A stretch of DNA of 64,000 nucleotides from Flavobacteriales bacterium. GTDB lineage: Bacteria > Bacteroidota > Bacteroidia > Flavobacteriales_F > PHOS-HE28. Of the stretch, positions 37,101-45,247 are shown piece by piece (positions within the stretch are counted from its first letter, which is position 1; every line of letters starts with the position of its first letter). Both the position numbers and the translations under genes were made by a program. The stretch is taken from assembly GCA_016705955.1 (NCBI GenBank), contig JADJKO010000003.1, positions 372,001 to 436,000 of the forward strand. The letters are read 5' to 3'. A model generated the notes under the pieces. It did no database searches and was not told the origin of the DNA. It worked only from the letters and a program-made list of their open reading frames with translations.

Positions 37101-38698
37101 CTGATCGCAAAGGGGAAGTCCACCGCACAACCCACCGCATCGGTGATGGTGAGCATATAGGCCCCGGGACAGAAACCGGTCGCCGAAGGCGTTCCCTGTC
37201 CACCACCGGGTGGCGGTTGCCAGTCATAAGTGTAAGGACCCGTTCCGCCGGTCGCGGTGGAAGTAGCGGTTCCATCACATGCACCACCGCAACTCGCCGG
37301 GGTGGTCACCAACGCCGGGTCGATCGGGATCGGATCATTGATCGTGAAGGTGATCGTGGTATCGCAACCGGCCGCATCCGTCACGGTCACGCTGTAATTA
37401 CCCGGGCAGAGATCGGTGGCGTTCACTGTTCCTTGTCCACCGCCGGGCGCAGGGTTCCATATCATTCCGTAGGGCGCTGTGCCGCCGGTGATCACCAACG
37501 TCCCCGTACCATCGCACTGGCCGGCACAGGTCGGGTCAGTGGTCGTCACGGAAGCATTTAGCGGCAGGGGTTCATCAACTTCGAAGGTCAGCGTGGTATC
37601 GCAAGCCCCGCTGGTGATCGTCACACTCCAAGGGCCCGCGCATAAGCCGGAGGCTGTGGTTGTTCCTTGGCCAACCGGCGGGGCAGGTGTCCACACATAG
37701 CCGAAGGTCCCGTTCCCGCCGCTCACCGTGAGGACGATGCTGCCATTGCAATCACCAGCGCAGGTCACGTCCGTTACCGATCCGCTCGCAACGATCGGCG
37801 GTGGTGCGGGTACGGTGAATGCGATCATGGTATCACAACCCAGCGCATCCGCAACGGTGAGTGTATAGGCTTGCGGACAAAGTCCCGTTACATTCGGAGT
37901 GCCCTGTCCACCACCGGGCGCTGGTGACCATACATAGGTATACGGTGATACTCCCCCACCTGCGATCACACCGGCACTGCCATCACACACACCCGGACAA
38001 GAGGCTGGCAGGATTTGCAATGAAAGCGTGATGGGCACCGCATCAAGAATGGTGAAGGGGACAGTGAGCGGGCATCCGTGTGCATCGGTGATGAGCACGC
38101 TGATCGGACCAGCGCACAAGCCGCTCGCCGAATTCGTTCCCTGACCAATAGCAGGAGCGGGCAACCATAGATAGGTGTACGGTGATGTACCTCCACTCAC
38201 CAATACGCTGGCCGTTCCATCACACGCACCGCCGCACGTCACGTCCGTGTGATCCGGTGTGGCATCCAATGGTGGCGGTTCATTGATCGTGAACGTGATC
38301 AGTGTATCACATCCATTCGCATCGGTCACCAACACACTTCCCGGTCCGGCGCAGAGTCCGGTCACCGATGGTGTTCCTTGCCCAGCACCCGGCACTGGTG
38401 CCCATGTGTACATGTATGGTCCCACTCCACCGGTAACCACGAGGATCACTTCGCCATCACACACACCGGCGCATGAAGCATCGGTCACGGTGGATGACAC
38501 ATCAAGCGGAGGTGGCGCATTCACAATGAAGATCACCGTGGTATCACAGCCCGATGGTGTGGTCACGGTCACTTGACAAGGCCCTGCACATAGCCCGGAC
38601 ACATTCACCGTTCCTTGCCCGACCGGAGGAACCGGCGACCAAACAATAGAGTACGGCGGAACGATCCTCCGATGGTGATCACGATGGATCCGTTGCAC
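31103..38698 (-). CDS. Giant SprB-repeat adhesin, central and C-terminal part (after frameshift)
   Basis: The downstream part of a single gene spanning 31103-40482 (about 3,120 aa). It holds around 28 SprB-type repeats of roughly 73 aa with the skeleton TCxGxCDGTATVxxTGGxxPYTYxWSPxPxxGQGTxxAxGLCAGxYxVTITDxxGCD. Two PKD/Ig-like modules follow (ADAGADQNECGG..., ANAGPDHTIFLGDEV...), then a type B T9SS domain (IPTGFTPNGDGWNDTW, VEIYNRWGEMLF, VGTYYYVIKLND). SprB of Flavobacterium is a motile gliding adhesin with similar repeats. Paired cysteines in each repeat suggest disulphides. The first few codons listed are out-of-frame residues before the join. The PorP/SprF partner follows after four bases. 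Confidence 0.85.
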   Translation of the reverse strand: MQRIHRDHHRRIVPPYSIVWSPVPPVGQGTVNVSGLCAGPCQVTVTTPSGCDTTVIFIVNAPPPLDVSSTVTDASCAGVCDGEVILVVTGGVGPYMYTWAPVPGAGQGTPSVTGLCAGPGSVLVTDANGCDTLITFTINEPPPLDATPDHTDVTCGGACDGTASVLVSGGTSPYTYLWLPAPAIGQGTNSASGLCAGPISVLITDAHGCPLTVPFTILDAVPITLSLQILPASCPGVCDGSAGVIAGGGVSPYTYVWSPAPGGGQGTPNVTGLCPQAYTLTVADALGCDTMIAFTVPAPPPIVASGSVTDVTCAGDCNGSIVLTVSGGNGTFGYVWTPAPPVGQGTTTASGLCAGPWSVTITSGACDTTLTFEVDEPLPLNASVTTTDPTCAGQCDGTGTLVITGGTAPYGMIWNPAPGGGQGTVNATDLCPGNYSVTVTDAAGCDTTITFTINDPIPIDPALVTTPASCGGACDGTATSTATGGTGPYTYDWQPPPGGGQGTPSATGFCPGAYMLTITDAVGCAVDFPFAISTPSGIDAVATPTPASCGNSCDGSIAVVTSGGVPAYSYLWTPQPGSGQGTPNAGGLCPGIWTLQITDAAQCDTVLMITITSPPAIVPNESHTDENCFGPCNGTATVAPTGGQAPFSFLWTPNPPVGQGTPSASSLCPGTWSVLITDASGCDTTVVFDILPKVPISDNLIVTPTPCANTCEGTATVSPSGGIPPYTYVWSPPPPVGQGTPTVSGLCIGLWTVEVFDVVGCQSSTTFFLNSPPPITGVPTTTPETCAGACSGTATIAPAGGTGNISIDWQPAPSGGQGSTTATGLCAGVNYTVTLTDDNGCVETFPFTIQPFTAILANSSSTPVSCNGVCDGTATVGPTGGQPPYIYVWSPEPGTGQGTPMATGLCAGVYTVTIADQAGCTIDADILITGPDAIVDNATVSVISCAAQCNGSVQLAPSGGVGPYSYVWSPVPPNGQGQPNATGLCAGTWNVTITDANGCTAPFSYVLTEPSPLAILVSSTPSECQVCIGTASVLVSGGTSPYVIIWTNGLGVVISNDADLIDLCAGIYTVLVVDANGCSVQQAVAITDSNGEVLSTTNGTTSCPNTCDGSVSVDFNCADPLCTIAWFDAQGNDLGQSGNALSGLCPGDYIVQVTNASGCVSIDTATVVAPTPTTLLISSSPVTCAGLCDGTATVGVSGGIPPYVFTWSPEPGGGQGTPMATGLCAGVYTVLISDGGGCDTTAQVLITEPLPLNSGAVVIGISCPGQCDANVTLITSGGTGPYTYVWSPVPPSGQGGSGAFGLCAGDWSVTITDANNCSITETYTIIEPQPMQVSVSTVPSTCPNCDGQATVTINGGTQPYDIAWTLGGVLVSTDAAVTDLCGGLYLLTVSDLNGCGITQPVQIPDANAEVLTPTNGQTTCANLCDGTVSVSFVCSTPPCNLDWFDPLGNLLAQNQLVLDNLCVGIYTAQVTNGSGCVSFADAIVVPSLVIVTNLSSTPVTCSGDCDGTATVGPTGGVGPYIYTWSPEPGGGQGTPMATGLCAGVYTVLIADAVTCDTTVQVLILGPTPLAINSNAVGVSCAGDCNGSVSVIITGGVAPYTYLWSPNPASGQGTDTASGLCAGPFTLTVTDSNACSISDTYQIDEPQPLDATTSSTLSECGICNGSGTITPSGGTAPYFIVWTFGGGIIGTDPMMTGLCAGLYAVTITDANSCSITRLVAISDSDGEVTTMTNGITTCPGDCDGQVSVDFVCSDPACSIMWFDASGNNLNEPGNVLSNLCAGLYLAQVTNGTGCVTIDTAFVSDPDPIVPNLSTTPVTCNGACDGVATVGPTGGQPPYDFLWDPVPPVGQGTPQASQLCAGTWSVTISDLAGCSIVVDVLILEPTLLTASSTVTPITCNGACDGVITMVPNGGTIPYSFFWDPVPPNGQGTDTADQLCAGDRSVTITDGNGCDTTYTFTLIDPEVLDAQLSTVDDVCFGDCQGTADVVITGGNAPYTITWFNGAGIPIAQDVTGITDLCAGDHSVQVVDANGCSLTVPFTITQGTPIDAGLLFTNETCFGPCDGTAAVSPTGGTGPYTYFWQPEPATGQGTEQVTGLCAGPNSVLISDALGCDTTYTFTVLPFQPIVDNASVSDVNCNGDCDGSIVTTPTGGIGAFTFVWSPEPPNGQGTDQATSLCPGSYALTITDGVGCDSVFTYTITEPTALNITVDQVTDASCADATDGAIAVTTTGGVPNYTLAWSGPGAFAAQSEDIGSLAPGSYTLVVMDANGCTVTINVQVNALITVVADAGADQNECGGVAITLDGSNSTGAVNYVWTDDQGNMVGNTATVDLGVLQNGTYTYTLTISDGPCTASDQVVLSILQLPIANAGPDHTIFLGDEVTLGGSPTGPQGSSYVWTPDSLVSNATVAAPTSAPAITTWFTVTVTSSNGCVSLDSVLVTVIPEVVIPTGFTPNGDGWNDTWVIDFIDLFPECEVEIYNRWGEMLFRSVGYQRPWEGKYNGGFVPVGTYYYVIKLNDPRFPDAYTGPLTVIR

Positions 38699-40482
38699 GC
38701 ATCACTGCATGTGGCATCGGTCACGGTGCCTTGTACATCAATGGCCGGAGGCGCATCAATTACGATGGGTACGAGCGTATCGCATCCGCTGACCTGATCG
38801 GTGATCAGGACAGTGTAAGCTCCTTCGCATAGCCCTGTCGCGCTGCCGCTGTTCTGTCCGCCACCCGGCGGCGGTGCCCAGGTGAAGGTGAACGGTCCCG
38901 GGGATCCCGTCGGCGTCACCGTCGCGCTGCCGTCACAAGCACCGAAGCAACTCGCATGTACGATCAGCGCGTTGGGAATGATCGGCGGCGGTTGCACGAT
39001 CTCGAACACCAACATGGTATCACAACCATTCGCATCCGCGATCAGCACATTGTGGTTCCCGGCGCAGAATCCGGTGGCGTTCGGCGTGCCCTGGCCAGCA
39101 GCCGGAGCGGGTGTCCAAGTGATCGTGAAGGGCGGCGTACCACCAGCCGGGTTCACCGTGCCCGTGCCGTTGCAGTCCCCGAAGCACGAGGTGTTGGTGA
39201 ACGTAAGGTTCGGCGTTATCGGCAGCAGGTTGAAAGTGAAGATGGTATCGAAGGTGCAATTATTCGCATCCGTGATATGAAGGGAATTCATACCCGCACA
39301 AAGTTGCGAGAAGCTCGAATTCGTTCCGGCGCCATTGTTCCAGGAATAACCGTGTGGCGGCACTCCACCGATCGCCAGCGCGGTCCGTGTACCGTTGCAC
39401 ACGTCAGCGCATGTCGGGGGTGTTCCAGGCCCGAAGAAGATCACACCGAGCGGCGCGGGTTCCGTAACGTTGAACGAGACCCCGCACGAAATGCCCTGGC
39501 CTTGGTCGGTAACGACCACAATTTGCGGCCCACCGCACGCGCCGACCCAGGTCTGGGTGCCCGGACCCCCGAAGAGCCACGAGTAGGTGAACGGACCAAT
39601 GCCCCCTGTCACGTTCACCGTGATGGTGGCATTGCATTGCCCACGACAGCGCACATTGAATCCGTTGAAATTCGTCAGTGCCGAAGTGGTCGCAGTGAAT
39701 GGTGTTTGACCCGCTCCCGTTCCGCACACATTCACATCGCGCTCAGGATCGGCAGGTGGTGGGATCGCTTCGCCCCACTCGCGTCGGACACCGGCTACAG
39801 CGAGTGTGGATCCGTTGGATCGTACGATCCCGGACAATGCGTTCAGGTCGGGCTCCACATCCAACAGGACCACCGATCGGCCCGCATCGAATTGCTTCGG
39901 CGCTCGTCCTTCGGCACAGAGGTTCCTTGCTTTCACACTTCCGGCGGTCGCTAGGAATGAACCTTCGCGCAGGGTGAGGTCACCATTCGCGAGCACCAGG
40001 TCACTGATCACGGTCCAGTTCCCGCCACCAGCCACCAGCACCGGACCCTGCACCGGTATGCCGCGCAGATCCACCACACGACCGTTGCGCTCACCAACCA
40101 ACTTCACCGTTCCGCGCAGGTCCCAGTTCACACTTCCCTTCAATGTCCAATCACCACCGATCTCCACGCTCGCGCGCACATCGCCAGTGATGTGTACATA
40201 CGCGCTTTCACCATTCACGCGCAGATCGCTGCAACGCGCACGGCCTTCCAATGCGATCGTCGTTCCCGCTGTCGGCGCGATCAAGACATCATCACCGGCG
40301 TGTGGCACACCTGCGCCACCGATCCCATCGGCTGTGAGGCTCCAATGCGCGGCATCGGACCAAGCCCCATCCCCTCCCACCCAGTGATAGCTGCTGTGCG
40401 CGGTCTTCTGGGCGAAGGCCGCTGCACCGGTGCAGAGCGTGAATGCGACGAGCAGGCTGCGGGTGAGTGCTGGATGGACCAT
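38605..40482 (-). CDS. Giant SprB-repeat adhesin, N-terminal part (before frameshift)
   Basis: The first 600 or so residues of the giant adhesin. A signal peptide (SLLVAFTLCTGAAAFAQ) is followed by a beta-rich region (about 30-240, starting YHWVGGDGAWSDAAHWS), like the N-terminal part of many T9SS surface proteins. Then come the first five Cys-rich SprB-type repeats (CRGQCNATITV, CADVCNGTRTA, CFGDCNGTGTV, CFGACDGSATV, CSDACNGSIVI). The frame is lost at about 38660: restoring one base turns GGSFRRTLLFG into GGSVPPYSIVWSP, which continues in the next fragment. The site is not a homopolymer. It starts 10 bases after the first PorP/SprF gene stop. Confidence 0.85.
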   Translation of the reverse strand: MVHPALTRSLLVAFTLCTGAAAFAQKTAHSSYHWVGGDGAWSDAAHWSLTADGIGGAGVPHAGDDVLIAPTAGTTIALEGRARCSDLRVNGESAYVHITGDVRASVEIGGDWTLKGSVNWDLRGTVKLVGERNGRVVDLRGIPVQGPVLVAGGGNWTVISDLVLANGDLTLREGSFLATAGSVKARNLCAEGRAPKQFDAGRSVVLLDVEPDLNALSGIVRSNGSTLAVAGVRREWGEAIPPPADPERDVNVCGTGAGQTPFTATTSALTNFNGFNVRCRGQCNATITVNVTGGIGPFTYSWLFGGPGTQTWVGACGGPQIVVVTDQGQGISCGVSFNVTEPAPLGVIFFGPGTPPTCADVCNGTRTALAIGGVPPHGYSWNNGAGTNSSFSQLCAGMNSLHITDANNCTFDTIFTFNLLPITPNLTFTNTSCFGDCNGTGTVNPAGGTPPFTITWTPAPAAGQGTPNATGFCAGNHNVLIADANGCDTMLVFEIVQPPPIIPNALIVHASCFGACDGSATVTPTGSPGPFTFTWAPPPGGGQNSGSATGLCEGAYTVLITDQVSGCDTLVPIVIDAPPAIDVQGTVTDATCSDACNGSIVITIGGSFRRTLLFGRRFLRSGKER

Positions 40483-40491
40483 TGTTCGTTC

Positions 40492-41430
40492 TTAATCGAA
40501 GGCAGGGCAGTTGATCATCTTCCGGCTGAGGTCCTCCTTACCGCACGGCATGATCGAGAGGATCACTTCGTGGGTGTTGGAACTCACCGTGCGCAGTTTC
40601 GAGGTGGTGATATCGTAGCTGTATCCCAGCTGGAAATACTTGGCGAAGCCGACCTTCATCAGGAGTGTGAGCGCATCACCGGCGCGGTATCCGGCACCAA
40701 TGGCGAACTTCCGGTTGTACTCCACCATGGCATTCACATCCCATGCGGGAGGTGCACCCTTGCTGAACTTCAACAAGGTGCTCGGGATCAACGCCGTCTT
40801 CTTGCCGATGCGATACTTGTATCCACCGGAGAGCATGAACTGGCGTGCGAGCTTCGAATCCAAGCCGATGTTCTTGATCTTGTTGCCCAGCGCCTGGTGC
40901 ATGGAAAGTCCGGCCCATGCGAGCTTGTTGTAGAGGAAGATCCCCGGTGTGACCTCCGGGAACACCACCGCACTGGCCTTTCCGGTCAGTGCGGGATCAT
41001 CGAACTGTACGGTGGTGGAATTGCCGAAGTCGTACTTCATCTGTTGCACGCCGCCGAAGGCGCCCATGGAGAGGAAGTAATCACCGGACATCTGGATGTG
41101 GTAGGCATAGGCCAGCAGGAAGCGCGTGTAACCCCAGTTGCCCGCGTTGTCGCTTTCCACGAAGAGCCCGATGCCGTGCTTGTTGGCCATGAACGGTTTG
41201 CCTTTCGCGCGGATCGTGCCATGCAAGCTGGCCCAACCGGTCACCGGAGCGCCTTCCAGCCCGACCCACTGCTTGCGGTAACCCAAGCGCACATCCAAGC
41301 AGTCCTTGCTACCCGCCACCGCCGGGTTCACGCTGAACTGGTTGAACACGTACTGCGTGTATTGCGAAAGCTGTTGCCCCTGCGCGGCGAACGCCGACAG
41401 CATCATCAGGAGCAATGCATAACGCCTCAT
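40492..41430 (-). CDS. PorP/SprF family T9SS outer-membrane protein (first pair)
   Basis: A 312-aa beta-barrel. The start at 41430 gives a signal peptide (MRRYALLLMMLSAFAAQGQQ) followed by the family opening SQYTQYVFNQFSVNPAVAGS, the KQWVGLEGAP motif and FQLGYSYDITTSKLRTVSSN with HEVILS near the end. It overlaps the stop of the upstream type B cargo gene by four bases (41427-41430), so the two are translationally coupled. The tail MPCGKEDLSRKMINCPAFD extends past the last strand and contains two Cys. Confidence 0.93.
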   Translation of the reverse strand: MRRYALLLMMLSAFAAQGQQLSQYTQYVFNQFSVNPAVAGSKDCLDVRLGYRKQWVGLEGAPVTGWASLHGTIRAKGKPFMANKHGIGLFVESDNAGNWGYTRFLLAYAYHIQMSGDYFLSMGAFGGVQQMKYDFGNSTTVQFDDPALTGKASAVVFPEVTPGIFLYNKLAWAGLSMHQALGNKIKNIGLDSKLARQFMLSGGYKYRIGKKTALIPSTLLKFSKGAPPAWDVNAMVEYNRKFAIGAGYRAGDALTLLMKVGFAKYFQLGYSYDITTSKLRTVSSNTHEVILSIMPCGKEDLSRKMINCPAFD

Positions 41431-42422
41431 CGGACAATGGAGATGAAGCCCGAGTAGGGTGCGGACCGACCCTCGAGCTCGTTCAACTGGATGTAGTAGT
41501 AGTAGGTCCCTTCGGAGAGCGGCCTGCCCTTGTTCGTTCCGTCCCACGGTTCACGGTAGCCGTTGCTGGAGAACACGCGTTGTCCCCACCGATCGTAGAT
41601 CAGCACCTCCGATCCCGGATAATCGACGATACCCGGGACATCCCACACGTCGTTGATGCCATCGCCGTTCGGCGTGAAGGTGTTGGGCGGATCGATCAAA
41701 CGGATGATATCCACGATCACCGTATCCACATACGTGCAACCATTGATGACAGTGGTGACCTCGTACGCGGTGGTACTGGCCGGATTAGCGATGGGATCCG
41801 GAATGGAGTTGCCGCTCAGGCCTGAAGTGGGCGACCAGGCATAGGTGGTTCCGCCGGTCACGTGCAATTGGGTGGCACCGCCTTCCGGGATCTCCACATC
41901 GGGTCCGGCGTCGAAATCCACGCCCACGATGTTCATTCCCGGACCGGAAAGCGTGATGTTGAACCCGCATTGCGCCGTGATGGTGGCACCACCACCCATG
42001 GCACCGGCCACCACCACCCAATACTGCGTGTTGGGTGTGAGCGCTTGGGTCGTGGAGGAAAAGAGGGAACCGCTTTGGGTGCAGGCCGAGACCGCAGTGA
42101 ACGATGCAGGTGTACACGAACCGTTGCCGGCAAGGACCACCACGCTCAACTCGTCATCCATCCCGGCCACCACCGGGCAGTTGATCCCGCTGATCTCCAC
42201 GTTCACCACCCCACCCACACTGTTCGTCGTGAAGGTGTACCAGAGCAGCAGATCCGTGGATGGACAGAAGCCCGGCAGCACGCCGGTGGCTCCGGTGTTG
42301 TTCCCTGCAATGGGTTGCTGCGCACAGAGCAGAGCAGCGTTCGCACAATCACTATTGGGCGGTTGCGCAAGCGCACCCGGAAGGAGGGCGAGGAACAGGA
42401 CGGCCGACGCGACAATGCGCAT
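41427..42422 (-). CDS. Secreted protein with T9SS type B sorting domain (first pair)
   Basis: A 331-aa exported protein that opens the surface cluster. It has a signal peptide (to ALAQ), a beta-sandwich N-terminal region (about 20-165, with Cys pairs such as CANAALLC and NCPVVAGMDDELSVVV), a PKD/Ig-like module (DAGPDVEIPEGGATQL... YAWSPTSGLSG) and a type B C-terminal domain (PNTFTPNGDGINDVWDVPG, VLIYDRWGQRVFSSNGY, GTYYYYIQLNE). It is about a tenth the size of the other two cargoes but has the same partner order: a PorP/SprF gene overlapping by four bases. Function beyond surface display is unknown. Confidence 0.9.
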   Translation of the reverse strand: MRIVASAVLFLALLPGALAQPPNSDCANAALLCAQQPIAGNNTGATGVLPGFCPSTDLLLWYTFTTNSVGGVVNVEISGINCPVVAGMDDELSVVVLAGNGSCTPASFTAVSACTQSGSLFSSTTQALTPNTQYWVVVAGAMGGGATITAQCGFNITLSGPGMNIVGVDFDAGPDVEIPEGGATQLHVTGGTTYAWSPTSGLSGNSIPDPIANPASTTAYEVTTVINGCTYVDTVIVDIIRLIDPPNTFTPNGDGINDVWDVPGIVDYPGSEVLIYDRWGQRVFSSNGYREPWDGTNKGRPLSEGTYYYYIQLNELEGRSAPYSGFISIVR

Positions 42423-42561
42423 GTGGTGCTAAGGGCATACGGTCGTAGGTATGCCCCGGCCGAAGGTAGAAGGGTGCTTTCCCGCGCCCGGCGCGGACGC
42501 GGCGCACTTTCACACAGCGCGGTGTTGAGGGGAGGAGGCGCCCGGGCCATGCCCGGCGAAA

Positions 42562-42636
42562 TGGTGACCCCACCAGGAGTCGAACCTGGATCTAGAGTTT
42601 AGGAAACTCCTATTCTATCCATTGAACTATGGGGCC
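42562..42636 (-). tRNA. tRNA-Arg (anticodon CCT)
   Basis: Read on the minus strand the acceptor stem GGCCCCA pairs with TGGGGTC, followed by A and an encoded CCA. The T arm contains CCAGGTTCGACTCCTGG, and the anticodon loop is TTCCTAA, giving CCT, which reads AGG. The D arm AGTTCAATGGATAGA is standard. Confidence 0.95.
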
Positions 42637-42670
42637 GGGATAGCAGGCCGCGAAAGTAGGGGCGTCCGGA

Positions 42671-43687
42671 TCAACGCTGCACCTCGCCCACCACCCGGAG
42701 TTCTCCCCGGAACACTTCTCTTCCTTCCGCTTCCACCAACAGGGTGTAGGTCCCGGCAGGCATCGCGGAAAGATCCACCCGTTGCACCGTTCCGCTCGGA
42801 GATAACGGGGTGTTGATCACCTCCACCCCTTCGAGGTTCGTGACACGAAGTGTTCCGTCGTGCTCAAGGAATGCATCCATGACGGCCTGTCCTCTTCCGG
42901 GCAGTATCACCAGCGCCACATCCGTTACAGAGGTTGCGGAACCCGGTAGGTTCGCTTCCACACGGAACTGGTACACGGTCCCTTTCCGCGCACTGCTCCG
43001 GATGGCCTTCACCAAAGCACCGCCGTTGTCGAATACCCGCACGGCTGCGTGCTGGCCATCCACACTGTCAACCACTTGAAGGAAGTAGCTCCCGCTCGGT
43101 ACCGGAAAGGTTTGACTCAACACGGTGTCAGCCCGAGCACTCCAGCTGCGCTCCATCAGGACCGGCCCGCGCGTGCTTTCCAAGAGCAACCACCCACCTG
43201 CACCGCCGGTTCGCACGCGCACGGTGATCGGGCTGCCCAGCAGATCGGCCGGAGAGAATCGCACGCTACGGATGTTATCCTCCGGGTCCTTGTCCTTGCG
43301 GCCGTTCGGGTCGCCGAGTTTCACGGTGAAGGTGTTCAGCCCGGGTGTCATGTCGATCAGGTGCGGCAATTCAACTTCTATTGTTGATCCGGTGGCCAGT
43401 CGTCCCGTCCAGGCATACATCCGTTGTCGAAAGCCCTCCGTTCCGTATTGGATGGAGATCCCTTGAAGTGGATCGCTGCCATCGTTGCGGATCACCACAC
43501 GCGGCCGATGCACGGCAGGGTTGAACTCCGCGTAACGCGGATCATCATTCGGAACGATGATCGCTTCCACGGCCGCATCGTAACGTGCAAGTTTCTCCGG
43601 CTTCGCACCTCCATCCTGCGCGACCCCAGCGTTACTCAGGAGCAGCCCGATCATCAGCGCGCATTCATTCAGCTTCACGTGTTCCAT
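42671..43687 (-). CDS. Secreted protein with CARDB-like module and T9SS type A-like tail
   Basis: A 338-aa protein. The start at 43687 gives a short signal peptide (ECALMIGLLLSNAGVAQ). Residues of about 50-140 resemble a CARDB/adhesion module (RPRVVIRNDGSDPLQGISIQYG... LNTFTVKLGDPNG). A beta-rich middle region follows. The last 70 residues fit a type A secretion tail (TLRVTNLEGVEVINT... LSAMPAGTYTLLVEAEGREVF), which is normally cleaved at the surface. The longer frame upstream runs antisense to the neighbouring membrane protein gene and is discarded. It lies beside tRNA-Arg and is divergent from 43769, with an 81-base gap. No enzymatic motif is seen. Confidence 0.8.
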   Translation of the reverse strand: MEHVKLNECALMIGLLLSNAGVAQDGGAKPEKLARYDAAVEAIIVPNDDPRYAEFNPAVHRPRVVIRNDGSDPLQGISIQYGTEGFRQRMYAWTGRLATGSTIEVELPHLIDMTPGLNTFTVKLGDPNGRKDKDPEDNIRSVRFSPADLLGSPITVRVRTGGAGGWLLLESTRGPVLMERSWSARADTVLSQTFPVPSGSYFLQVVDSVDGQHAAVRVFDNGGALVKAIRSSARKGTVYQFRVEANLPGSATSVTDVALVILPGRGQAVMDAFLEHDGTLRVTNLEGVEVINTPLSPSGTVQRVDLSAMPAGTYTLLVEAEGREVFRGELRVVGEVQR

Positions 43688-43755
43688 GCCTTCAAGGAGA
43701 GGGTGCAAGCTGCACACGCCATCGCGCCCCTGCAAACCGAGCGATCGTACCCGTC

Positions 43756-43763
43756 TACTTTTA
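43756..43763 (+). promoter_or_regulatory. Candidate -7 element for the membrane protein at 43769
   Basis: TACTTTTA lies five bases before the ATG, resembling TAnnTTTG. Transcription from it would start at or very near the start codon. Confidence 0.35.
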
Positions 43764-43768
43764 GCACC

Positions 43769-45247
43769 ATGCTCCGACGGTATCGCACGCACCTGTTCTT
43801 GGCCCTCGTGGCCTTCGCATGCGCGCAGGGTTGGAACCGGTGGAACATCCAAGCGATGCTGCACGATCCGATGACCGCGCAACAGGTGAGCGCTGGCGGT
43901 TCCGTGATGGCCGTGGACGATGCTTCCTATCTGCAAGCGGTGGATGCCCTGCTTGGCGATCGTCCGGACCTGGTGAACACTGCGCTCCCTGCACGGCCCG
44001 ATCTGCGCGCGCCGGGCTATCGCCTGTGGTACCTCCTGCCCCGGCTCTTCTTCCCGCCCACGACCTCGGTGAGGTTGTTGATCCTGTTCCAGTGCATGCT
44101 CTATGCGCTGGCCGTCGCGCTGCTGTGGGAAACGCTTCGCATGCATGACATCGCTCCGCTGATCCGATGGACACTCTGTCTGCTCTTCGTGGTGATGCCG
44201 ACCTTCCACGGCTTCCTCTTCCACACGCTCACGGAGGGCGTGACGCCTGCGCTCTCGCTCGCCGTGCTCTGCGGATCATTGATCGCCTACACGACGCGAT
44301 CCACGAAGTGGTTGGTGTTCGCGGCGGTCATCTGGGCCTTGTTGGTGTTCACGCGTCCGGCACTGGTGTGGGTCGGTGCGGCGGTGATCCCCACTGCTTG
44401 GCTGCTCTGGCGATCATTCCCGCGCGTTGCGTTCATGGTCGTGCTTGTGCTCGCACCGACCGCGATCTGGTGGGTACGTAATAGCATCATGAGCGGCGAA
44501 CCCGTGGGTCTGCACCCGGTGTATCGCGCGGACGAGCCGGGGATCAATCGTCCGGTGCATGGCGCGTTCTGGGAGCTGGCGAAAAGCTGGGGCGCGCGTG
44601 GCGATCAATTCCACGGCGTGATCGAACCGGCCTTCCGCGCAGCGATGGTGTGCGATACGTCCAGCGTGTATGCCGCACAGTTCATCCAACTCGCACCGTC
44701 GGGTTCGCTCACCACGCAACAGGAGGCGGAGCTGCGCGATGCGTTCCACCGTTGGCAGCGGTTCAACTGCACGGAACTCGCCCCTGCGTTGATCGGTGCT
44801 GATCGAACACTGAAGCATACTTCGCCGACCGAACAAGAGATCGAACGAACGCTCGAACGCATCACTTCCGAATGGCGCGGTTCGCATCTTCTCCATCATC
44901 ATGCGTTCGTTCCGTTGCATGTGCTTCGCGATCTCGTCGCCCACTCGAACCTGAACCTCATCCTGTTCCAACGCACCTTGCGCGGAAAGCCGTTGATGGA
45001 ATTCCTGCGCTGGTGCTCCGCGATCCTGCACGTCGCGTTGATGATCGCCGTGCTGCTCGCTGCGCTGCTTCGCGTTCCATCGCCGCTGCGTTGGTGCGCG
45101 TGGGGTGCGTGCGCGTACGTCGGCTACCTCGCCTACGTGCAGCGCGGCGTGGAGGAGCGCTACACGCTTCCGGTGCTGTTCATCGCGGTGGCGTGTGCGG
45201 CATTCGTTCTTGGCCGCGGAGGCGCAGAGACGCAGAGAGCCCATTGA
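43769..45247 (+). CDS. Polytopic membrane protein, GT-C glycosyltransferase-like
   Basis: A 492-aa protein with about ten hydrophobic spans. An early non-cytoplasmic loop contains VDDASYLQAVDALLGDRPD, and spans such as LILFQCMLYALAVALLW, WLVFAAVIWALLVF and VAFMVVLVLAPTAIWW follow. The loop with acidic residues after the first span and the general layout recall GT-C lipid-linked sugar transferases, but no diagnostic motif is certain. A soluble segment of about 130 residues lies between the last two groups of spans. The C-terminus (GRGGAETQRAH) is encoded by the left arm of an intergenic palindromic repeat that runs into the gene, so the native end may have been replaced. Function is unproved. 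Confidence 0.75.
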   Translation: MLRRYRTHLFLALVAFACAQGWNRWNIQAMLHDPMTAQQVSAGGSVMAVDDASYLQAVDALLGDRPDLVNTALPARPDLRAPGYRLWYLLPRLFFPPTTSVRLLILFQCMLYALAVALLWETLRMHDIAPLIRWTLCLLFVVMPTFHGFLFHTLTEGVTPALSLAVLCGSLIAYTTRSTKWLVFAAVIWALLVFTRPALVWVGAAVIPTAWLLWRSFPRVAFMVVLVLAPTAIWWVRNSIMSGEPVGLHPVYRADEPGINRPVHGAFWELAKSWGARGDQFHGVIEPAFRAAMVCDTSSVYAAQFIQLAPSGSLTTQQEAELRDAFHRWQRFNCTELAPALIGADRTLKHTSPTEQEIERTLERITSEWRGSHLLHHHAFVPLHVLRDLVAHSNLNLILFQRTLRGKPLMEFLRWCSAILHVALMIAVLLAALLRVPSPLRWCAWGACAYVGYLAYVQRGVEERYTLPVLFIAVACAAFVLGRGGAETQRAH

